Below, piece after piece: positions 45,395-55,004 of a stretch of 64,000 nucleotides of DNA; position 1 is the first letter of the stretch; each line of letters opens with the position of its first letter. The stretch spans positions 248,001-312,000 of the forward strand of contig NZ_FNRA01000003.1 of NCBI RefSeq assembly GCF_900107535.1, written 5' to 3'. The position numbers and the translations under genes are program-made. The notes under the pieces are model-generated. The model searched no databases. It saw only the letters and a program-made list of their open reading frames with translations, and was not told the DNA's origin. The stretch comes from Pedobacter hartonius. Its GTDB lineage: Bacteria; Bacteroidota; Bacteroidia; Sphingobacteriales; Sphingobacteriaceae.

Positions 45395-46504
45395 TCAACT
45401 GCCCGAGGGGATGGGTAACTGAACGCCTTCCCTTACAGGTATACCGAAGTTTGGCGTACCATCCGTATTCCAGGTAAACTTCTGCATACGGGGAGAGCGT
45501 TTACCGCCGCAACCGCAGCCCGGGGCAGGATTGGCGTGATACAGAATCCAGTCTTCCTTACCATCAGGCGATTGGAAGAAACTGTTATGTCCGGGAGCGT
45601 ATACACTATTCTTTTCATTTTTTCTGAATACTGGCTGCAGATGTTTTTTCCATGAGCCGGGCGCTAACAGATCGGCATTTGCCGACGCTGTTAACATACC
45701 CAATGCGTAATCATCCGTCCAGCAGCCGCTCGCTGAAAAGATCAGAAATAACTTATTGTTGTGTACCAGCACTTCAGGCCCTTCGTTCACATTCACATGC
45801 GGAGGGTTATTGGCATTATGCAGGTCGCCGTTCTTTTCCCAGTTAAATTGCGGCGAAGAGATCTTTACCCTTTTCCCGGTAATAGTATATGGGTTTTTCA
45901 TTTTAGCGATATAGATGTTTTGCTGACCATTCCGGTCGCCCTCCCAGCCCGACCATATCATATACAATTGTCCTTTATGTGTAAACACAGAACCATCAAT
46001 AGCCCATTTATTGGTGTCATCAGTGATCTGCCCCTTGAATACCCATTCGCCCTGCATAGGATCAGCCGAAGCATTCTCTATGACATACAGCCGGTGGTTA
46101 TCATTTCTGCCATCGTCTGCGGCGAAATACATATACCATTTGTGCTGCAGAAAGTGTATCTCAGGCGCCCAGATCTCTTTGGAATAGGGTCCGGTTGAGG
46201 GGGGTGTCCAGACTGTTTTACTGGCTGCAGCTGACAAATCTGCAATGTTCCGCGTCTTACGTAAAGTAAGTGCATTACCCGATGTGCTGGTAAAATAGTA
46301 AAATCCGTCTTTATAAATTATCCAGGGATCGGCACCTGATGGCAATATCGGATTGGTGAATGTTGCCTTTTTCAGGCCCTGCGCAGTGGTGCATGCCGGT
46401 GATGAAGCAAGGACAAAGAGGCCAAGCAGCATCCCGGAAAATCTAAGCGGTATTTGGTTAAACAGAGACTTCATATAGCGTTGTCTGCCGGTGATTTTGT
46501 ACAT
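45395..46504 (-). CDS. Glycoside hydrolase family 43 protein
   Basis: This is a five-bladed propeller enzyme of about 360-370 aa, with an export signal that may be lipidated (LASSPAC). Possible starts are ATG 46504 or 46474; a longer frame to 46600 overlaps the SusD gene and is unlikely. GH43 catalytic residues are visible: base Asp in SGADPWI, pKa-setting Asp in WAIDGSVF and acid Glu in NEGPEVLV. The family includes arabinofuranosidases, xylosidases and arabinanases, and the subfamily cannot be told by eye. The motif PAPGCGCGGKRSPRM near the C-terminus is cysteine-rich. It follows SusD, so it likely trims imported oligosaccharide. Confidence 0.88.
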   Translation of the reverse strand: MYKITGRQRYMKSLFNQIPLRFSGMLLGLFVLASSPACTTAQGLKKATFTNPILPSGADPWIIYKDGFYYFTSTSGNALTLRKTRNIADLSAAASKTVWTPPSTGPYSKEIWAPEIHFLQHKWYMYFAADDGRNDNHRLYVIENASADPMQGEWVFKGQITDDTNKWAIDGSVFTHKGQLYMIWSGWEGDRNGQQNIYIAKMKNPYTITGKRVKISSPQFNWEKNGDLHNANNPPHVNVNEGPEVLVHNNKLFLIFSASGCWTDDYALGMLTASANADLLAPGSWKKHLQPVFRKNEKNSVYAPGHNSFFQSPDGKEDWILYHANPAPGCGCGGKRSPRMQKFTWNTDGTPNFGIPVREGVQLPIPSGS

Positions 46505-46547
46505 ATATTCAATTTGGTAATTTTCAAAAATAGCAGTTTTAATTTTA

Positions 46548-48224
46548 TCAATAGCCGGGGTTTTGAGCCAGCGTTGCGTCCTTGTTACGTTCAATTTCAC
46601 TTGATGGGATTGGCCATAGGTTATATGTAGGCAGCATATCTTTATAGTAAGGATTACATTTTTTTACACGATCATATAACAAACCCAGACGTCCCAGTGT
46701 TAACCTCCGTTTTTCTTCGACGCCCAACTCCCGCATTCTTTCATCGAGTATATAATCAATATTCACACTTGCAGCCGCCACAGGCGAAGCATTGGCCCTT
46801 GCCCGGACCACATTGATATCTGCAGCCGCATTGCCCAGATTGTTCAAACGCATATAAGCTTCAGCACGCAGCAGATAAGTTTCTGCCAGCCGGAACATAT
46901 ACTGATCTGTAAAGGTTGCCCCCGCAGCTGGTTTCAAAAGCCCCGTTGCTGCATCCTGGATCAGATTTGAGGGATGGTCAAACGGTGTGGTGCATTTGGT
47001 CTGGTAAGCATAAAAAGCACGTGAGGGAACGGTAATTCCTTTGGGTGGGTTTGAAGTCGAGATGGTTTTACCATACATATCAGAAGCCCTGTTGTTACAG
47101 ATATAATCGCGGACAAAGTTGTTGTTGGCATTACGGATATCATTTTTGAAATCACTCTGCCAGATATCATTCATGAAGTATGCAGTAGACACTGCCCAGC
47201 CTATTCCCCTTCCGCCTGAATAATCATTATTGGGCCACAAGAAGGTAGGAACAGAAGTTGTTGTACCGGCTGAGTTCACAAAAATATCACGGACAGAAGG
47301 TGCATGGTGCCTTTCCAGCATATAACTTGAGTCCCTCGTAGTAGAAAGCACACTCCCACCGATAATGTCTGTTTCAAATTGTACCACCCAGATCCCCTCC
47401 CGGTTCGAGTAGGTAGACCTGTTCTGGTTTTTTTGCTGAAAAAGATCCCAGTATACATCGCCCGGTGTAACGGTTGATCTTGATCCGAAACGTGTTTTCA
47501 TTAAAGTCAGATTGGCATTTCCGATAACAGTCGTGGCAGCATCAACAGCATCCTGGTATTTGCCTGCTGCAAGATAAACCTCAGCCAAAAGATGAGAGGC
47601 GGCAACATTGCTGATCTCCCCGTCACGTACAGCAGTAATAGCGGGTAAATTTGTCACCGCAAAAGTCAGGTCTGTAATAACCTGGGCTAGGCATTCGTCT
47701 TTAGTGGCACGAACATAATCTGTTTTCGGGGTGGAAACCTCTTCCAGTGACAGCGGAACACCGCCGTATAGGTAAGTCAGCGTCCGGTAAGCAAGACCCC
47801 TGAAGAACCTGGCATGGGCCTCCACCAGCGTTTTTTGAGCATCGGTTAACTCAGAGGCCGGCATCCGGGCAATAATGGTATTGGATTCAGCAACAATTTT
47901 GTACAGGCGGCTCCAGTGGTCCTTTGTGATATTTCCGGTAGGATTATAAGCGGCGATCATATTGGTATGCCTGTCTGTACTTGGTTCTCCGTCAAATACC
48001 AGGTCTGTTCCGTACAGATAATCAAACGGCCGGGATTCACCACTACTGTAAAATTCAGACCGTGTCAGCACATAAAGATCAATCATGGATGCCGTAAAAT
48101 CTTTATAGGTGATAAAAGCATTCGAGCTGCTGAGGAACGAGATTGGTTTCTCGGTCAGGAAATCCTTTTTACAGGAAACGGTACCGAGTATAAGTAGAAT
48201 TGATATGGTTAATAACTTCTTCAT
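46548..48224 (-). CDS. SusD/RagB-family nutrient-binding lipoprotein
   Basis: This 558-aa lipoprotein has signal peptide LGTVSC and lipidated Cys18. The helical repeats contain HARFFRGLAYRTLTYLYGG. The C-terminal part has FRLAETYLLRAEAYMRLNN and DINVVRARANA, then ILDERMRELGVEEKRR and NPGY at the end. It binds glycan at the cell surface over its SusC partner (10-bp gap). It belongs to the leftward operon with GH43 and the oxidoreductase set. Confidence 0.95.
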   Translation of the reverse strand: MKKLLTISILLILGTVSCKKDFLTEKPISFLSSSNAFITYKDFTASMIDLYVLTRSEFYSSGESRPFDYLYGTDLVFDGEPSTDRHTNMIAAYNPTGNITKDHWSRLYKIVAESNTIIARMPASELTDAQKTLVEAHARFFRGLAYRTLTYLYGGVPLSLEEVSTPKTDYVRATKDECLAQVITDLTFAVTNLPAITAVRDGEISNVAASHLLAEVYLAAGKYQDAVDAATTVIGNANLTLMKTRFGSRSTVTPGDVYWDLFQQKNQNRSTYSNREGIWVVQFETDIIGGSVLSTTRDSSYMLERHHAPSVRDIFVNSAGTTTSVPTFLWPNNDYSGGRGIGWAVSTAYFMNDIWQSDFKNDIRNANNNFVRDYICNNRASDMYGKTISTSNPPKGITVPSRAFYAYQTKCTTPFDHPSNLIQDAATGLLKPAAGATFTDQYMFRLAETYLLRAEAYMRLNNLGNAAADINVVRARANASPVAAASVNIDYILDERMRELGVEEKRRLTLGRLGLLYDRVKKCNPYYKDMLPTYNLWPIPSSEIERNKDATLAQNPGY

Positions 48225-48234
48225 GACTTGCTTT

Positions 48235-51200
48235 TTAAAATGTTGCGTTTAGTCCAATTGATATACCTTTTAGCAATGGACTGGCACCCATGTTCAGACC
48301 ACCGTCGGTGATCTCAGGGTCCCAGCCTTTCCAGTCGGTCCAGGTGTATAAGTTCTTGCCGCTGGCGAAGATGCTTAAGTTTTTCATGTGTATGCTTTTG
48401 AGCAGCGGCTGAGGAAATTTATAACTCAATGTGATATCCTGTAACCTCACAAAACTTCGGGACTTGAAGTACTTGGGGTTAAAGGTGGGCGATACCTGTG
48501 ACCTCGGGTATTCTCCGTTAGGGTTTGAGGGCGACCACCAGTCGATCCCTGCAAAATTGTTATATCTTATATTATTATCATTGAGGATGAGGGACACTGA
48601 ATTGTCGCCCATATATCCGCTGCCGCCACCCTGGATAGAGTTGATGAAAAAGCTGAACGTAAAGTTTTTATAGTCAAATGAATTCAGCACACTGAACCGG
48701 AATGCCGGATCTGCAGAACCGACAATCACCCGGTCGTTTGTATTCACCACCCCATCACCGTTGGTATCTACCACCCTGCGTGTTCCGGGGTAATATCCTG
48801 CCGGAATAGTTTCATTTAAACCATAAATACCGTTGTATTTGTAGTCATAGAAACTGTTGATGGAATGGCCGATGAACAGGTTGCTGTTGATCAGGTCACC
48901 ATTGCCGAGCAGATCAGTGATTTTATTGATATTCCTGGAAAAGTTAAACGTGGTATTCCATTTAAAACCGCCGCTGTTGATGTTGGTAGAGGTCAGTGTT
49001 AGCTCTATTCCTTTATTTGACACACCACCTATATTGCTGGTAATGGTTTCAAATCCGGTAACGTTAGGAATGTTAACGTTGAAGAGCAGATCCTTGGTTT
49101 TGCGGGAATAAACATCCAGCGCACCGCTCAGGCGCCCTTTGAATAAAGTAAAGTCGGCCCCTACGTTGATCTCCCGTGTTTTTTCCCAGCGCAGGTTCGG
49201 GTTGCCCAGGTTGTAGACGCGCTGTCCGAACAGCGTATTGGAATTTCCGTCGCCAAAGAGATAGTTATATCCGCTGGAACGCACCTGGTCCAGTGATCGG
49301 TACCGCTGAACCTGGTTGCCGCTGATTCCATATCCTGCTCTGATTTTCAGGTATTGGATGACAGGCACTTTAAAAAAAGGCTCATCCGTCACGATCCATC
49401 CCAGCGATGCGGAAGGAAAGACTGCATATTTATTATTTTCAGCAAAGGCGGAATAGCCATCGCGCCTCACCGTACCGGTGAAAATATATTTATCGTCAAA
49501 AGTATAATTTACACGGGCCATCTGGTAATTCAGGCTCTCCCGGTAACCATCAGAGCTGACGGTTTGCACGGCACCCAGACCGATATTGTTATATCCCAGT
49601 GTTAAGCGGCTAAAGCCGGTGGCATTTGCCTTTGTAGACTCATCCCTTCGCTCAATGGCACCGTAAAGTAAGGTAGCTGTAATGCCATGTTTTTTTATCT
49701 TTTTGTTATAGGTCAGGATATTATCCAGGGTATAATCATAGTATTGTTCTGTAGCCTTAGATACACTACCTGTTTGACTGGCCCCGTATGGGTTTGCGAT
49801 ATAAACATTATCCGTCCGTCCGTTATTACCAAAATTAAGCCGGTAGGATAATCCTTCAAGGAAGGGAAAGTTTACCTGCGAATACAGATTGGCAAAGTAG
49901 AAATTATGTCTGTCAAAATTATCAACATCAGAGCTGCTGAAAGGGTTGATATCCTGAGATGTACTGTAAGGCTGTACGATCAGGTTCCCGCTGGCATCAT
50001 AAGGTACCAGAAGCGGGGAAGTTCTGATCAGAGAAGTCCTGTCTGGCTGAGCTCCGTCTTCATTATTAAATGCGGCGAACGTTTGCACACCCACTGTCAG
50101 CCAGTCATTGATCTTGCCTTCCAGGTTTGCCCTTGCACTTTTTCGCTTGAACTGGTCATTAATGATATAACCCGACTGATTCGTATAGTTGGCCGAGATC
50201 AGATAGTTGATCCTGTCTGCCCCTCCTGATACGCTTAAACCATATTCATTGATAGATCCCCGGTTGGTTCCGGCATCATACCAGTTAAAATCATTGGGTA
50301 AAAGTCCGCTGGCATTCTTCAACCCACCATCAGCGATCACGGTGATATCCGGCTGAACGTATGAAGGGTTGGTGTAAGACTTGGTGAAGTCCAGCGCCTT
50401 AATGTACTCCAGCTGCTCGGCCCGGTTCATAGGGCGTAAATCTGACGTAGGGGTCTGCGTAGCATAAGAAGTGGTAAAATTTATTCTGGGTTCACCTTTA
50501 CCTTTGCGGCTTGTCACCAGTAACACGCCATTTGCCGCCTGGGCACCATATACTGCAGTTGAACTTGCATCTTTAAGTACATCGATGGATTCAATATCAT
50601 CAGGATTGATAGCCGAAAGGTTACCATTAAATTGTATCCCGTCGAGGATGATCAGCGCATTCTGATTTCCGCCCAGTGTATTCTGGCCCCTCACCCTGAT
50701 CGTTGGCGTATTGCCGGCTCCCGTTACCGGGCCGACGTTTAAACCTGCCACTGCTCCCTGCAGGGATTGTCCTATATTGGTATTCGGAGCATCCCTGAAC
50801 GATTCGAGGTTGGCCCTCGCTATCGAACCTGTAACCGTCGCCTTGCGTTGCTGGCCATAACCAACTACCACTACCTCGGTCAGGTTTTTATTGTCCTCGA
50901 TGAGCACAATATTCAGCACCGTACCACTGCTCAGGTCTTTCTCCTGTGTGACGAAGCCCGTGTAGCTAAAGATCAGCCTCACGTTTTGATCAGCAACCCT
51001 GATCCTGAATTCACCGTTTCCGTCCGTTACGGAAGCTGTACTGGTATTTTTTATCTTGATGGAAACACCTGGTATGGCAGCACCTTTGGCGTCAGTTACC
51101 TTACCTTTGACCTCAATTTGCTGAAGCGATGAGTCATGTCCGGCGGCCGGGTATCCGCTCAGAGCGGTCAGGTCCGGGGCATTTCCGTGATAGATTCTTT

Positions 51201-51330
51201 CTTTTGACCAGGCTTCTCCCTGGAAGAGAACAGCTAAGATTACACCTGAAATCAATGTTGTCATGGACACGCTTTTCTTGATATATTTCAGTTTCTTCCC
51301 GTGTTTATAAGGGGTAAATATTCTATACAT
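48235..51330 (-). CDS. SusC/RagA-family TonB-linked outer membrane protein
   Basis: The protein is about 1031 aa from ATG 51330. An in-frame upstream Met at 51381 would add 17 unlikely residues. The N-terminus is long and basic, followed by a hydrophobic signal (TTLISGVILAVLFQGEAWS). A CarboxypepD_reg domain (GKVTDAKGAAIPGVSIKIK), the signature VVVVGYGQQRKATVTGSI, a plug with LIILDGIQFNGNLSAINPDD, and a barrel ending KGISIGLNATF follow. It imports the glycan handled by this locus. It leads the operon, with a candidate operator about 262 bp upstream. Confidence 0.94.
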   Translation of the reverse strand: MYRIFTPYKHGKKLKYIKKSVSMTTLISGVILAVLFQGEAWSKERIYHGNAPDLTALSGYPAAGHDSSLQQIEVKGKVTDAKGAAIPGVSIKIKNTSTASVTDGNGEFRIRVADQNVRLIFSYTGFVTQEKDLSSGTVLNIVLIEDNKNLTEVVVVGYGQQRKATVTGSIARANLESFRDAPNTNIGQSLQGAVAGLNVGPVTGAGNTPTIRVRGQNTLGGNQNALIILDGIQFNGNLSAINPDDIESIDVLKDASSTAVYGAQAANGVLLVTSRKGKGEPRINFTTSYATQTPTSDLRPMNRAEQLEYIKALDFTKSYTNPSYVQPDITVIADGGLKNASGLLPNDFNWYDAGTNRGSINEYGLSVSGGADRINYLISANYTNQSGYIINDQFKRKSARANLEGKINDWLTVGVQTFAAFNNEDGAQPDRTSLIRTSPLLVPYDASGNLIVQPYSTSQDINPFSSSDVDNFDRHNFYFANLYSQVNFPFLEGLSYRLNFGNNGRTDNVYIANPYGASQTGSVSKATEQYYDYTLDNILTYNKKIKKHGITATLLYGAIERRDESTKANATGFSRLTLGYNNIGLGAVQTVSSDGYRESLNYQMARVNYTFDDKYIFTGTVRRDGYSAFAENNKYAVFPSASLGWIVTDEPFFKVPVIQYLKIRAGYGISGNQVQRYRSLDQVRSSGYNYLFGDGNSNTLFGQRVYNLGNPNLRWEKTREINVGADFTLFKGRLSGALDVYSRKTKDLLFNVNIPNVTGFETITSNIGGVSNKGIELTLTSTNINSGGFKWNTTFNFSRNINKITDLLGNGDLINSNLFIGHSINSFYDYKYNGIYGLNETIPAGYYPGTRRVVDTNGDGVVNTNDRVIVGSADPAFRFSVLNSFDYKNFTFSFFINSIQGGGSGYMGDNSVSLILNDNNIRYNNFAGIDWWSPSNPNGEYPRSQVSPTFNPKYFKSRSFVRLQDITLSYKFPQPLLKSIHMKNLSIFASGKNLYTWTDWKGWDPEITDGGLNMGASPLLKGISIGLNATF

Positions 51331-51591
51331 TCTATATGTTTTATATTCGGTTGACAAAAAGTTCAGACAGGAGATCACCATGTGCCGGGTTAACCTGGCT
51401 GCATGCCGATCCTAAGATCTGCAGGGAATATTGAAGAGTAAATGATTTTTGTGATGGCCTCCCTTCTTAATCATAAAGCATCTGAACAACATGACATCGG
51501 ACAAGATCTTTAACATATGCCCGAAATCAGGCATAGATGTATAATGGTTTATATTTCGGTTTATTGATTTCAAAATAACCGAATGAGATTA

Positions 51592-51628
51592 ACATTTACT
51601 GTTCAACCTGTTGACTATTCGTCTCAAT
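51592..51628 (-). promoter_or_regulatory. Candidate operator shared with the apbE operon (copy 2)
   Basis: The blocks ACATTT, GTTCAA, TGTTGA and TTCGTCTCAAT occur in the same order and orientation as at 37893-37927, with spacers of 3, 2 and 3 nt here against 1, 5 and 0 there. It lies upstream of SusC. An identical 12-mer ATTCGTCTCAAT is the longest shared run. Confidence 0.45.
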
Positions 51629-51698
51629 TTTTGCAGGCCGGTAATTGTATGCTGCTACCGCATGAGCAGCGTTCGGGCAGAACTGATGTAAAGCCAAA

Positions 51699-51730
51699 AA
51701 AACCCTCTCTGCCTATTGCAGGAGGGGTTT
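51699..51730 (-). terminator. Terminator after the broken SDR gene
   Basis: On the minus strand AAACCCCTCCTGC pairs imperfectly with GCAGAGAGGGTTT around a short loop and is followed by seven T. It also insulates the upstream region of SusC. Confidence 0.65.
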
Positions 51731-51763
51731 ACATGAATGTGTTATACCGTCATCTTCGCATCA

Positions 51764-52568
51764 TTAAACAACCGGATAGTTACCGCCATCAATATGATAA
51801 TCTGCACCTGTGATATAAGATGCCCGTGATGAAACTAGAAAATAAACTAACTCTGCCGTCTCTTCAGGCTGTGCCATTCTTCCCATCGGTATTCCGTCAA
51901 GTCTTGCCACGAGGTTAGCAGCTATCTCGTCAGAAGTAATACCTGCAGTTTTAGCCAGATCATCCAGAAACGTAGCCATAGCCTGGGTTTTGTTTAATCC
52001 GGGAGAAACTGTCACTACTCTTCCCCCTGAGGGGCAACTTCAGTGGCCAGTGTTTTACTATAAGCATTCAGTGCAGCCTTAGCGGCTGTATAGGCCATTG
52101 TAGCGTCCCAGAGAGGAAACTTACCACTGGTTGAGGAGATATGGATGATAACGCCACTTTTTTGTTGCAGCATCTTAGGCAATAAGGCCCTGTCTAAACG
52201 TACTGAAGATAACAGATTTACCTGCATGCCTGGTCCCAATGCTCATCTGTCAGTGTACCATACCCTCCACCCGGATAGATATTTGCGCCCATGTTATTGA
52301 CCAGGATATCCACGCCGCCAAATTGTTCATTGATCTCAACTGACATCCGGGCAACGTTCGTGACCTCCGAGAAATCTGCTGCAATAAAATGATGTTTAAT
52401 TTCCATGTCTCCGGGACGGTTTCTTGCAGTTACGATCACCCTGGCCCCAGCCCGGGCTAATCTGTCAGCAATCGCTTTTCCTATTCCCTGGGTTCCACCA
52501 GTCACAAGTGCAATTTTGCCTTCAAGATCTTTATTTACATACTGAGCGTTTTCCATTTTGTATATCAT
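51764..52568 (-). pseudogene. Short-chain dehydrogenase broken by two frameshifts
   Basis: Three successive open frames (52568-52218, 52239-52015, 52015-51764) together give one full SDR of about 260 aa. The cofactor motif is TGGTQGIG, then NNMG and the active-site YTAAK, and it ends [17 protein letters not shown]. The first break is near 52227 (EHWDQA then MQVNLLSS resumes one frame over; GCATG for GCNATG). The second is at a run of five G (plus strand C 52023-52027), where six G would restore [13 protein letters not shown]. Both are consistent with single-base deletions and do not compensate each other. It is either a young pseudogene or carries homopolymer sequencing errors. Confidence 0.8.
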
Positions 52569-52686
52569 TTACTTTTGTTTCACAAAGAAACTAGAAGAAC
52601 CCATACGCTACAGGTTTGCCGGCTGAATTGGTGGTTTCAACATTGTAACTAAAGGCAAATAGTGGTATCATAAATGTAACTAACCG

Positions 52687-54108
52687 CTAACAAACTTTTA
52701 TCAATTCAATGTTGAGCAGGCTTGCCAGCTTACTTATTTTTGAACACAAATGACCGATACCCACAGCACAGTGGTGTGCCGGACCATGGGCATTCCAGTC
52801 CTCAACAAATTTTCTTGATCCAACCGCAAACTTATATCTGCTGTTGGTATTGCCGATTTCGAGAATTGGTCCCGCAACAGACTCACCTTCGGCCACCAGG
52901 AAGAATATTTTGCCATCATTTTCAACAACAGACAATAAGGTTACTTTGCCCACTTTAACAGACATTTCAACCGATAGCCCGCTTCCAACCTTGCCATGAT
53001 AGACTTGCAGCGGCTTCACCTTTATTTTACCTTCAGCTATAGCCAGGTGGCCAGGGCCATCATGGCCCATCAGCACTACATCATCCATAAAATCAATGGC
53101 ATAATATTCCGTAAATGAGCCTCCCGCCCCAAAACTGTCCATGATTTTCATCGCCTGTGCATTTTTCACTTCATATTCCCCTGCTACCGGGATGCCCTTC
53201 GCGGTCAGCAGGGAATTGCCTAAAATAATAGAGCTCATGGTTTCTCCGTTTGTATTCCCGGTTCCCTTATGATAGTAAGCCATCGATCCCAGATTGTAAC
53301 GTGCAACCAGCTTATCCAGTGCAAGGGCGGTTTTCGCTGCCTTGTACAACTCCTGCTGCTCACAGGACGGATCAATTTCAAAGACCGATTGAAATTCATC
53401 AATCCTGAATTCGATTTCCTCATCCGGAATGTTTTCTCTTAAGGCAGTCAATTCATCAGGCTCTATAATTTCTACATGATTCCCAAAAACGGAACATTGC
53501 AGCGTGATATCAGCATAAATATCCAGCATCCCACTATAATAACCACCCATCAAACCAAGCGTATTATGGCTCATGATATGTGCCACTTTCCCTGCCGCTA
53601 TCCATTCGCTGATCTCTTCCCAGGTTGACACATCATTTAAAACTCCTGTGATCTGATGAAAACGGATCCCTGAGCGCCTGAATACATTGGCAATTTCAGG
53701 AACAGGGCAGGCAGAACAGTAAGCCAGCCACTCAGCTGTCATTTGAGTACGGTCGTTCAGCTGGTTAAAGGATTTATAATCAATAGCTTCTCCCGGTGCG
53801 AGATTCAAAATAATTACCGGAACCTTTGCCCTTCTCACTACCGGCAATACAGTTGACGATAAAGCATAGGTAGTTACATATAAAAAGATGATATCAACAT
53901 CACCCTTTCTAAAATCATGCCCTGCGTCGAAGGCTTTGCCGGCATTATCTATCAGCCCCAGGTTCAGCACTTCAGTACCATAGTTTTTCAGTTTATTTTC
54001 TACCTCTTCCAGATAGCCGGTTAACCTTTGTTCCAGGCCATCAAACTGAGGCCAGTAAGTGTCAAGGCCTATACCAAATAAACCTATTTTAAAAAGGCGG
54101 TGAGTCAT
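52687..54108 (-). CDS. L-fucose/L-arabinose isomerase family protein
   Basis: This 473-aa cytoplasmic protein is related to L-arabinose isomerase. Residues matching the AraA metal-binding and catalytic set fall in register: Glu311 (GEYEVKN), Glu334 (FTEYYAIDF), His349 (LMGHDGPGH) and His445/446 (HGPAHHC), close to E306, E333, H350 and H450 of E. coli AraA. It is not a canonical AraA by motif wording, so the sugar is uncertain. It is 11 bp behind an AraC regulator gene. With the GH43 gene nearby, arabinose is a reasonable but unproven substrate. Confidence 0.82.
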   Translation of the reverse strand: MTHRLFKIGLFGIGLDTYWPQFDGLEQRLTGYLEEVENKLKNYGTEVLNLGLIDNAGKAFDAGHDFRKGDVDIIFLYVTTYALSSTVLPVVRRAKVPVIILNLAPGEAIDYKSFNQLNDRTQMTAEWLAYCSACPVPEIANVFRRSGIRFHQITGVLNDVSTWEEISEWIAAGKVAHIMSHNTLGLMGGYYSGMLDIYADITLQCSVFGNHVEIIEPDELTALRENIPDEEIEFRIDEFQSVFEIDPSCEQQELYKAAKTALALDKLVARYNLGSMAYYHKGTGNTNGETMSSIILGNSLLTAKGIPVAGEYEVKNAQAMKIMDSFGAGGSFTEYYAIDFMDDVVLMGHDGPGHLAIAEGKIKVKPLQVYHGKVGSGLSVEMSVKVGKVTLLSVVENDGKIFFLVAEGESVAGPILEIGNTNSRYKFAVGSRKFVEDWNAHGPAHHCAVGIGHLCSKISKLASLLNIELIKVC

Positions 54109-54119
54109 ATATTTAAGAA

Positions 54120-55004
54120 TTATAAGGTGTTTCTAAACTTGGAGGGGGAAAGTGACATTTTGCTTTTAAACACCCTGGAGAAATAATATTCAGATTCAAA
54201 TCCATTTTGAAAGGCAATCTCTGCAACGCTCAGACCGGTTTCCTTCAGCATTTTAGCAGCCTTTTGGATTTTAAGGTTGAGTTGATACTGACCAGGGGAC
54301 TGGCCTGTAATCTCCTTAAAAGCTTTTCTAAACCAGGCATAACTCACATTGTGTTTTGCAGCCAGGTCTTCAGCAGAAATATTGGAGTACAGGTTTTCGT
54401 GAATGCTGTACCTGATATTATTGATCAGCTGCATTTTACGGCTATGGCTCTGTGCTTTTAACAGGGCAGAAGCATATACCAGGCCAAGCATCTGTATGGA
54501 GAAACAGGCGGCCAGCTGGTTACAAGCCAGGCCGCCCTGTCTCATGGCATCAATAAGGCGAATAAAGATATCAATGAATTCTGCGTTAAACCCCATTTGA
54601 ATAAGCGGACGTTCGGGGCTGAAGCAATCCTGTTTCATCAGGTGGCTGGCGTAATTACCCTCAAATCCTACCCAATACTCTGTCCAGCCGGTTTGTTTAT
54701 TTGGCCTGAAACGGTGCCAGATACCCGGATAAAGAAAAAATAAGGTGCCTGGTTGAATATCTATCAGGCCTAAGGACTCCGTCTCAAATACACCTGTACC
54801 AGATGCAATATAGACCAACTGGTATTCTGAAAGCACCCGGCCCTCCTCCCATTTAAAGAAATAATCCTCCGGATGTTTAGGATCGGGATAAACAGAACCC
54901 GGATCATGAATACAATGACCAACGTTCAATACTTTAACACCCAAATCCGGTTGCTCAATATGCGCTGAATGGTCTGCATCAATATACTTTCTAAAAGCTT
55001 CCAT
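54120..55004 (-). CDS. AraC family transcriptional regulator
   Basis: This 294-aa regulator has an N-terminal cupin domain (about 15-160; IDIQPGTLFFLYPGIWHRFR and the EYWVGFEGNYAS block), as in arabinose-type sensors. The C-terminal double HTH (about 190-290) has LAAKHNVSYAWFRKAFKEIT and IAFQNGFESEYYFSRVFK. It is cotranscribed with the isomerase-family gene and likely regulates it in response to its sugar. The divergent upstream region is 476 bp. Confidence 0.92.
   Translation of the reverse strand: MEAFRKYIDADHSAHIEQPDLGVKVLNVGHCIHDPGSVYPDPKHPEDYFFKWEEGRVLSEYQLVYIASGTGVFETESLGLIDIQPGTLFFLYPGIWHRFRPNKQTGWTEYWVGFEGNYASHLMKQDCFSPERPLIQMGFNAEFIDIFIRLIDAMRQGGLACNQLAACFSIQMLGLVYASALLKAQSHSRKMQLINNIRYSIHENLYSNISAEDLAAKHNVSYAWFRKAFKEITGQSPGQYQLNLKIQKAAKMLKETGLSVAEIAFQNGFESEYYFSRVFKSKMSLSPSKFRNTL

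Noticed and set aside
45395..46600. Long N-terminal extension of the GH43 protein to 46600
   Set aside because: It would overlap the SusD coding region by more than 50 bp. The export signal begins after the internal Met residues at 46504/46474.
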